From positions 64,765,350-64,829,349 of the forward strand of contig NC_088680.1 in the NCBI RefSeq assembly GCF_950023065.1: a DNA stretch of 64,000 nt, in the 5' to 3' direction. This stretch comes from Planococcus citri. Taxonomy: Eukaryota > Arthropoda > Insecta > Hemiptera > Pseudococcidae. Shown here piece by piece: positions 55,741 through 64,000 of the stretch. Made by a program: the position numbers and the translations under genes. Each line of letters opens with the position of its first letter. Positions within the stretch are counted from its first letter, which is position 1. The notes beneath the pieces are model-generated. The model saw only the letters and a list, made by a program, of their open reading frames with translations, made no database searches and was not told the origin of the DNA.

Positions 55741-57300
55741 AAAATTGCCAACTTTAGTATCTCAGGGTAGGTATCTACATACAGGGATTTGTTGCCTGAA
55801 AATCGCCGCCTTTTCGCTATCTTTAAAAGAAAGAAATCATCACTTTCCAAAATACTTTAAACCTCTCCCCCCCCCCCCAAATGTACGATTTTCCCCTTTT
55901 TTCCAGAGTGTCCACAACACAATTTCAAAATAAAAAAATGAAGACTTGAAGCAGGACTCATACGTAGCAGGACGTTTATAAAATTTTTGGAATTTTTCAA
56001 GAGGGAAAGGGGAGTGGGCGAGGCAAAATTTTACATTCTTCGCTTTTCTAATGTCTTTAAACATGCCAAGATTTTTTTCGAGCAAACGGATGTCGAAAAT
56101 ATAATTGTGTTATTTCAATTTTTCATTTTATTTTTACCTTCAAGTTAATGATTCTTAGCCGAATGCAATGAAATTGGGCGGAAAAAAACTTTTTACAACA
56201 TAACAAATTTTTAAAAAAATATACAAAAATTTAATGCAAAAGTTGAACGATTTTTGTGCATAAAAAATTTACAATTTTTCGAAATAACACGGCGAGTTTC
56301 AAAGTACATAAAACATAAGTCAGAGATAAGTGAAATAATAATTTTGTCATTCGAAAGTTATAATTCTGCCCAATATTCATATAACTTACAAAAATTTTGA
56401 TTCCTCCTTCAAGTGGAAAAGAGAAAGAAACTGGCCCCGGTGAAGCGAGGGTAATAGCTCTCGAAAATCAGTACTTTGAGAGGCATAAAAATTATGTTTT
56501 TTTGTATGATGAGTTACTTATGACTTATAAGAAGTTCATTATTTTTTTTCAAAATCTTAAAATACAAATATGGTTTTTATTTTGAAAATTTTGAAACTTA
56601 AAAAAAACAAGCCCAGGCGAAGCGAGGGCAAAAGCGCTTGAAAATTAGTGTTTCGAGTGCATTCCTATAAAAACGATGTTTTCTTGTGTAATAAATGAAG
56701 AAGTTCATTATTTTTGCTTCAAAATTTCAAAATTTAAACTTGAAAAATAAAAGCAAACGAGGCCGGCCAAAATCTTTCAAAAATTCATGTTTTGAGAAGT
56801 GAAAAAAAAACCATTATGCAGGGAGGAGTATACTTTTCCCATTCAAACTGCGAACATCGTAAATTCGCCAACAAAAAGACAAGTTTCGCGACAACAGTAC
56901 GTAAGTATCAAAGTACATAGTTACATACTAATATTATGTAGTCACATTTCTCAAACAAAATAAAAAAAAGTAAATTGAGTATTTTAAAAAATGAATCAAG
57001 TAAGTAATCTTTTTTGTCTATTCAGACACATCGGGATTTCCATTTTAAATTTTAATGCGCAGATATAAATTTTTTTATGGTTCTGGCTTTATAACTTGAA
57101 AGTCGATAAATGAGCCCTTTTCTACAAAATATTTTTCATGCAAGGAAAATTGGATTTTCCACTTCTTTTCATTATTCTGAAGCAAAATTGCTGAAAATTA
57201 CTACCTTTTTACTACTTTCACTACTGACTTTCAAAAATCACTACCTTTTCAATACTTTCACTACCCAGTAGACACCCTGTACCTATCAAAGTTATTGGGC
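55741..57300 (+). repeat. Block T, copy 2
   Basis: It runs from about 55757 (ATCTCAGGG) through AAAATACTTTAAACC, CAGAGTGTCCACAACAC and GGGCGAGGCAAAATTTTACA to GTAGACACCCTGTACC at 57275-57290. The same order is seen at 60180-60400 (start only) and 63359-64000 (start to window end). CGAAGCGAGGG words occur at about 56443 and 56618. Confidence 0.7.
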
Positions 57301-59734
57301 ACATTACTCCGGTTGCCGCACCACTGGTTACATACCTGAACAAACTGATCCATCCAAACAGGCACCTGATAGATGCATTTAACCTATCTATACCTAATCA
57401 TTACTCAGAACATATTGTATATTTTACGTAGAAATACATACATACAAATATACTCGTATTACTGAAATACCGATTAAATATAGAAAAGTGTTTTGAGTAG
57501 CTCATGTTTATCTTACGTTACAGTTAACATTTTAGTTACATCATGTTTGGTTCATTATTATTTATTTTTGAAAATATTTTCATTATTTATAAAATTTTAG
57601 AAAACGGTCTGGGCCTCTGGACCTCCTTTTGATGGGCAACCCAATCACCCCAAACCACCGCCATCCCCACTGGATTGCAGTGAAAAAGTTTTGGATTGAA
57701 AAACAAAATAAATAATGATCGAAGGTTGATTTTGGTAGGTACTCGTACCTTACTCTTATCTTTTATGTACTTCCTTCATCATGTAAGTATTTATACTTAT
57801 GTAGGTACATTTAGGTAAGTATATTTCATCACAATTCCCAAAAATCCGTAATTGCAGTACTTATGTTAGATATGAATGTATCTGATCCATGTAAGTTATT
57901 TTTTTAAATTCAGGAGATTTAATTATTAGAAAATAAATTCTTCAATTGACATTGAATATACGCACCTAATTGATAGCCAATTGTTTTGAAACAAAGGATA
58001 TTATGAGCCCGCTTACTCGTATCATCAAAATCAAACCATAAAGCAAGCAATCCAAAAATTATCTTAATTAAATTTCCACCCAAAAAGCACTGGGATGTTA
58101 TTTTTTTTTAGAAATTCAAAATCACGAAATTTGCCTGAAAGTACAAAATTTGGTACGATTGTAGAAGGTATATTGTAGTGTACAACTGTACATAGCTTTA
58201 GCACAATCGTTCTGGATCTTCTCAACTATCATCCAGACACCCACATATGCACAAAATACATCGAAACATTTTATATTTCAATCAGTATTCTTAGGTACTT
58301 TTATTAAGCATGATAATAATTGTTGTTGGCTCATTTCGGAGATCAGTAAGTGAATTTCGTGTTTATCTGACTTTGTTTGCCACCTAATTTGTTACGAATA
58401 ATTTGACACGAAATGTTTTCCTCCAAATGTGATGGTAAATCAATGAACATTTCATTCACAGAGGAATATGACAACCACATGTGGTATAGGTATCTGTATC
58501 AGGTAGGTATTCCCTTCAACTGAACAAAATCGATGCTAGAGTGTGTTACTTGATTCAAGATTCGAGCTGGTTAATGGAACTTTCGAATCTTGGTTCAGAT
58601 AACTTATGAATTTTCGATATATGTAGCAGACGTGCGTTTTCGCGTTGATATTTTTCCTTTTTATTTTGTTATATTTGAGATGTAGGTATTTGATGTGATA
58701 TTTCTCACACATTATAATGATTTGAACTGAACTTTCTATTCGATTTATTTTGATATCGCGAGTTTTGATTTTTTTACTTGGTCCCTGTCTTATCGGATAT
58801 GGCTGCTTAAGCCAAAGCACCGGAGTTTCTGGTAATGGCATTTATGCCATGATGTGGTGAGTAGGAGTTAGGTCCCTGGCTTAGATATGCCTTAATTAAA
58901 AGGCTACAATTTTCTGATGTAAATATGATATAGTCGAATTTGACTCTTACAAGAGTTTTAATTTATCTTGATATGATTCGATTATGAATCTTGATATAGG
59001 ATCTCGATCCTCTACCTATTTACAAAATTGATACATCTCGATTATGAGATTACTTAACCTTCTTGATATTCACTAAAGTGAAATAATCGAATCATTGTTG
59101 TAATGATATGTATTGTAGATCCTTAAATTTATCCATCGAGCTAAGTTCTCGATACTTTTCTGGCTCTTTATTTGTGTTTTTGGTGAAAGAAGTTTTAGTT
59201 TATTTTAGTAATGGAAACTGAATTAATTGAGAGTTATGTGATATAAACCGGTTATATTTATTTCCTACAACCATACCTACCTACCTAGTCTCATAGTTAT
59301 TCCATTTACCTACCTAAATTCTTCCGATACCTATTTTATTTCTATCCATTAACTCGAACCATTTAATTCCTTGTCAAAAAATCTTTATTATTTTTAAATT
59401 CTTTACAAGGACGAAGCGAGGGGGGGGGGCTAAGGGGGGCAGCCTGCGCTCCCCGCAGTGTTTCGAGAAAGTAGGGAAAAGTTGAGAATACAAGAAAACT
59501 GGGAAAATACAAAAATTCCGACAATAAGTATTTTAGTTTCGGAGTTTTCAAAAATATTAAAATTTTTTACAATCATCAAAGTTGAAAACTTTTCCAACTT
59601 TTGAAGCCAAACCAGTTTCTAAATCTGATTTTCCCAACTAAAATTCACATTTTTTCAAAAAATTTTGCCCTCGCCTCGCTCGGGCCAATTTGTTTTTTTC
59701 AACGCTTGAAAATTTCAAGAAACTATTCTACTTT
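57301..59734. repeat. Mosaic of duplicated fragments, no gene
   Basis: 57300-57400 and 57480-57640 match 61575-61640 and 61960-62110 (TGATCCATCCAAACAGGCAC, AAAACGGTCTGGGCCTCT). 57868-58168 matches parts of 43200-44527. 58170-58405 matches 45441-45700. 58405-58470 carries a piece of the R1 exon-like segment. 58500-59360 is AT-rich and unassigned; a 101-codon minus-strand frame at 58536-58841 has no recognisable domain. A G run lies at 59413. Confidence 0.6.
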
Positions 59735-60394
59735 TTGAATTACGTGAAAAATTCAATCTAAAGAATGAGTAGTATATCTTTACCAGATTCTTATTTTAAA
59801 TAAGTGTCTATGAAAGCAATCATTTGAATGTTTTTCAAATGAAAACTATTTCTAATGTGAGGAGCCGACCTTTCTACTCTCTATCTTAGAGTCGGTCAGA
59901 GAATGCAAATGGAAAATAGGGTAAAAGCTTTTGAAAATTTATAATTCTGATTTTCTCAACTCACACAAAATTCTTCCCGATTTTTACCACAATTTCTCAA
60001 CTTTTTGCCAAAATTTTGCTCTCTTTGAGGAGTGAGATTCCCCCCTCTCCCATTCGGAAAATCTAAGTGCAGATAAAGCAATATTTTTGGTCAAATTCGC
60101 CAATCTGCCAGCATAAGTAATTCTTTCAAAATCACCAAGTTGCCAATTACGAGTACTCCTCAAAATTGCCAACTTGAATATCTCAGGGTGTGTAACTGTG
60201 TAGTGTGTACAGGAATTTTTTGACTGAAAATCACTACCTTTTCACAATCTTTAAAAAAAAATCATCATTTTCCAAAATATTTTAACCCCACCCCCCCCCC
60301 TGATCCATTTTTTACTTTTTTTCCAGGGTGTCTACGACACAATTTCAAAATAAAAAAAATGAAGAACTAAAGCAGGGCTTATACGTAGCAGGAC
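59735..60394 (+). repeat. Block R1 copy e plus start of block T
   Basis: It begins within the R1 C-terminal phrase (ELREKFNLKNE then stop), continues through TTTACCAGATTCTTATTTTA and the TCTCAACTTTTTGCC part, and then the block T start to GCAGGACG. Then it switches to segment S at about 60395. Confidence 0.75.
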
Positions 60395-61470
60395 GTTTTT
60401 GTAAGTAATCTTTTTTGCCCTTTAGACACTCGGTATTTCCATTTTAATGCCCAGATATTAACTTTTTTTTATGGTTCTGGCTTTTTTGTGATTTTTTACA
60501 ACGTTAAAATGCTTTGCTCACATTTTATGTGATTTTAGGTTTCCTTAATTCTAACGAAAGTCTTTGATATAGTCTATGGTATACCTAGACTCCGATTAAT
60601 ATTCAAATAAATTGTCAAGGTAATGTCAAGGAATAAGATATTAAATATATAGATATAATTCAGGTATGAATTAAAAATATGACTTTTCCAATGATATACA
60701 ATTGAGGTAACGATTCAGTGATCGAAATGTATATTTCTCTAATTCTTTGAATTATGTACTTAATAATCGAATAGAACCCTATCTTTTTCTACAAGAGGTT
60801 ACGATCTCACCTATTTATTTTTGGCCTGTGATAGGTTCTACCTATCTCTGTAAATAGTCCCCTTTCTATCTCTTTTGATCATGGTTCGATCTCTCTTCAA
60901 TTAGAACTGATTGATAAGGTTTCCTTATGTATTTTCCTGTTTACCTATTTTCCTGAATCCCAATTCCAGGGTTCAACTCAAGTTCAAATAACCTCACCTT
61001 TCCCCTGTATCTGATTTATGTAAGTAAATTTTTAATTCAGAAGATTTAATTATTAGAAAATAAATTCTTCAAGTAACATTGAATAATATGCACCTAATTG
61101 ATATAAAATAAATGTTTTAATTAACCTTGAAATGTATTAGCATCAAAACCGGACTTTGCCAAATGTAAACCACTCCATGTAATCTACTACGAAATATATG
61201 TAATTCAATTAAAGTCAATTGTTTTGAAACAAAGGATATGAGCCCATTTCCTCGTATCATCATAATCAAACCATAAAGCAAGCAATGCGAAAATTCTCTA
61301 TTAATTTGTTGACAAAAGAATTGGAGATGGATTTGTTTATTAAAATCAAAAAATACCCTCGATTTTTTTCGCCCCAAACACCAAAATTTTGATTTTTACC
61401 CCCTCTCCTACACCGTGCTTCAAAACTCGTTGAAAAAATTAAGGTCCTCTTACGAGGTCAAATTCGCCAA
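60395..61470 (+). repeat. Segmental duplicate S, copy 2 (empty-site copy)
   Basis: Collinear with 42406-44340 but lacks the 162-bp MITE (single TAA at 60634-60636) and the 722-bp hAT element (single AATAATAT at 61082-61089). It therefore represents the pre-insertion structure. The end diverges after TTACGAGGTCAAATTCG. Confidence 0.85.
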
Positions 61471-62232
61471 CCTGCCAGCTAAGCAATTCTTTCAAAATCA
61501 ACAAATTGCCAATTTACGAGTAATCCCTCAAAATTGCAAACTTCAACATCAGCTGTCAAAGTTGATGAGTCCATTAACCCAGTTGCCGCACCTCTGGTTA
61601 CATATCTGAACAAACTGATCCATCCAAACAGGCACCTACCAGATGCAATCAACCTATTTATATTCATTACTTAGAACACATTTTTTAAAAGTTCATTTGA
61701 AAAATTTGCAAACCGAGTTTCATAAAAATCGGTCTGGAGGCGGAACAAAGCACTCTACGGAAAAATGAAGTCGAGGAAAATTGTAGAGAATTAAATTTCC
61801 AATCGACATAATGTCATTAGTTATTTTCTAGAATACTTATAGTTTTTGAGTTTTTTTTTTTTTTACAAAAAACTAAAACTTTTTGAAATTTGAAAATCGA
61901 AATACTAACTTTTGGGCCACTCTGTATACGAGTACCTATATCAAATATAGAAGAGTATTTTAAGTAGGTAGCTCATGTTTATGTTACGTTCTACAGTTAC
62001 ATTTCAGTTACATAATGTTTGGTTCATTATTATTTATTTTTGAAAATATTTCCATTACTTATAAAATTTTAGAAAACGGTCTGGGCCTCTAGACCTTCTG
62101 ATGGGCACCCACCCATCCCAAATCAAGTGCCACTGGAATAAAATAACATTATTGGCGAACTTCGTAGGAAGAAGTAGGAATTTTTTTTTTTTTTTTTTTT
62201 TGGGTGTTTATAATTACAAGATTATTACATCC
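61471..62232. repeat. Dispersed repeats, no gene
   Basis: Pieces shared with 55690-55740, 57300-57400 and 57480-57640; a long T run at 62179-62201. No gene. Confidence 0.5.
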
Positions 62233-63039
62233 GTAAGGTAACGATTCAGTGATCGAAAAGTATACTTCTCTAATTTTTTGAATTATGTAATAATCGAATA
62301 GAACCCCATATTTTTTTACAAGAGGTTACGATCTCACCTACCTATTTATTTTTGGCCTGTGATAGGTTCTTCCTATCTCTGTAAATAGTCCCCTTTCTAT
62401 CTCTTCTGATCATGGTTCAATCTCTCTTCAATTAGACCAGATTGATAAGGTTTTCTTATGTATTTTTCTGTTTCAGTAACCTCACCTTCCCCCTGTATCT
62501 GATTTATGTAAGTAAATTTTTTAATTCAGAAGATTTAATTATTAGAAAATAAATTCTTCAATTGACATTGAATATATGCACTTAATTGATAGAAAATAAA
62601 TGTTTCAATTGACCTTGAAATGTATTAGCATCAACTGGACTTTGCCAAATGTAAACCAATCCATGTAACCTACCACGAAATAATATAATTCAATTAAAGC
62701 CAATTGTTTTGAAGCAAAGGATATGAGCCCATTTCCTGGTATCATCAAAATCAAACCATAAAGCAAGCAATGCGAAAATTCTCTATTAATTTGTTGGCAA
62801 AAGAATTGGAGATGGATTTGTTCATTAACAACAAAAAATACCCTCGATTTTTTTCGTTCCAAAAACCAAAAATTTCATTTTCAACCCCACTCCCTCACCG
62901 TGCTTCAAAACTCGTTGAAAAAATCAAGATCCTCTTACAAAAATTCTTCCGATACCTACTTTATTTCTATACATCAACTCTAACCATTTAATTCCTTGTC
63001 AAAAAATCTTTATCATTTTTAAATCCTTAAAGCACACAC
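62233..63039 (+). repeat. Segmental duplicate S, copy 3, then a piece of the 59.3-kb region
   Basis: 62233-62940 matches 42880-43260 plus 43999-44400 and 60705-61450, again without the hAT insertion. 62940-63020 matches 59310-59390 (TTCTTCCGATACCTA, TTAATTCCTTGTCAAAAAAT). Confidence 0.8.
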
Positions 63040-64000
63040 AATGAGATCGAACTTTGTGAAAAATTCAAGCTAAAGAATAAGTAAGTGTATCTTTACGAGA
63101 TTCTTATTTTAAATAGGTGTCTATGAAAGCAATCATTTGAATGTTTTTCAAATAAAAATTATTTCTAATGTGAGGAGCCAATTTTAGTCAAAATTTTGCT
63201 CTCTGGAAGATGGAGATCCCCCCCCCCCTATTCGGCATACCTAAGTACAGATAAAACAAATTTTTAGTCAAATTCGTCAATCGGCCAGCATAAGTAATTC
63301 TTTCAAAATCACCAAGTTGTCAATTATTACGAGTAATCCTCAAAATTGTCAAATTTAATATCTCAGCGTGTGTACAGGAATTTGTTGACTGAAAATCACT
63401 ACCTTTTCACTATCTTAAAAAAAATCATCACTTTCCAAAATATTTTCAACCTCCCCCCCTCCCCCGAAATCATCGATTTTTTCCTTTTTTTCCCCAGGGT
63501 GTCTACAACACAATTTCAAAATAAAAAAATGAAGAATTGAAGCAGGGCTTATACGTAGCAGGACGTTTTTAAAATTTTTGGCATTTTTCAAGAGGGAAAG
63601 GGGAGTGGGCGAGGCAAAATTTTACATTCTTCGCTTTTCTAATGTCTTTAAACATGCCAAGATTTTTTTCGAGCAAACGGATGTCGAAAATATAATTGTG
63701 TTATTTCAATTTTTCATTTTATTTTTACATTCAAGTTAATGATTCATAGCTGAATGCAATGAAATTGGGCGAAAAAAAAACTTTTTGCAACATAACAAAT
63801 TTTTAAAAAAATATACAAAAATTTAATGCAAAATTCAAACGATTTTTGTGCATAAAAAATTCACAATTTTTTTGAAATAAAACGCCGTTTTAAATTAAAA
63901 TATAAGTAAGAGATACGTAAAACAACAATTTTGTCATTCGAAAGGTATAATTCTGCCCAATAATCATATAACGTGCAAAAATTTTGATTTCTCCTCTAAG
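63040..64000 (+). repeat. Block R1 copy f and block T copy 3 (cut by window end)
   Basis: It starts with the C-terminal phrase NEIELCEKFKLKNK and a stop, continues with TTACGAGATTCTTATTTTAA and GATGGAGATCC, then block T from about 63359 to the window end (GGCGAGGCAAAATTTTACAT at about 63610). Confidence 0.75.

Noticed and set aside
53830..56085. Minus-strand frames beginning LEKNLGMFKDIRKAK in two places
   Set aside because: They sit in block T copies; sequence identity is due to recent duplication and the frames end differently. No evidence of a protein.
62179..62201. Long T run as a LINE poly-A tail on the minus strand
   Set aside because: No LINE coding sequence is found next to it; a homopolymer expansion is as likely.
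1..64000. CRISPR arrays, bacterial operons, ribosomal RNA
   Set aside because: No regularly spaced short direct repeats with unique spacers, no prokaryotic gene organisation and no rRNA-like sequence were seen.

Overview
This is a eukaryotic, AT-rich and almost entirely repetitive window. Its BEL/Pao, Ty3/gypsy-like, non-LTR, hAT-like and Tc1/mariner-like remains, together with abundant TAGGTACCTA and TACGAGTA words, suggest an arthropod. An insect, perhaps a hemipteran, is my inference; no marker gene fixes the species. I found no intact host protein-coding gene. The only long open frame is a retroelement pol gene.

Layout. 0.2-6.8 kb: three hAT-like non-autonomous elements with perfect 8-bp target duplications, one nested in a TA-flanked 1.3-kb element. 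7-9.7 kb: dispersed repeats with a decayed exon-like block. 9.7-11.7 kb: a Jockey-like LINE fragment cut off by a left-truncated foldback element. 12.6-17.8 kb: a foldback with TTTGCGAACC motifs, a minisatellite, a tRNA-like segment, a 206-bp perfect hairpin and a GATC-rich 941-bp element. 18-31.5 kb: two complete 1.8-2.1 kb foldback elements of one family, a third 2-kb foldback of another family, a dead mariner-like transposon and a 1-kb-scale repeated block. 35.5-38.9 kb, minus strand: a 5'-truncated BEL/Pao pol gene with one frameshift. 39-48 kb: TA-flanked inverted-repeat elements, including two 606-bp near-twins, and a possible LTR or first exon. 48.8-51.5 kb: an RTE-like LINE fragment, an inverted repeat and a gypsy integrase tail. 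41.7-64 kb: several partial copies of one complex duplicated segment, carrying exon-like blocks that look like pieces of an unrecognised gene family.

The paralogous copies reveal insertion history. Three insertions (162, 722 and 913 bp) have their empty sites elsewhere in the window. The same comparisons show a recurring micro-insertion at TA dinucleotides (TA becoming TACCTA, TACTTA, TAAGTA, TATGTA, TACGAGTA or TACAACTGTA). This may be transposon excision footprints or an unusual short-repeat process, and I rate it the most interesting signal here.
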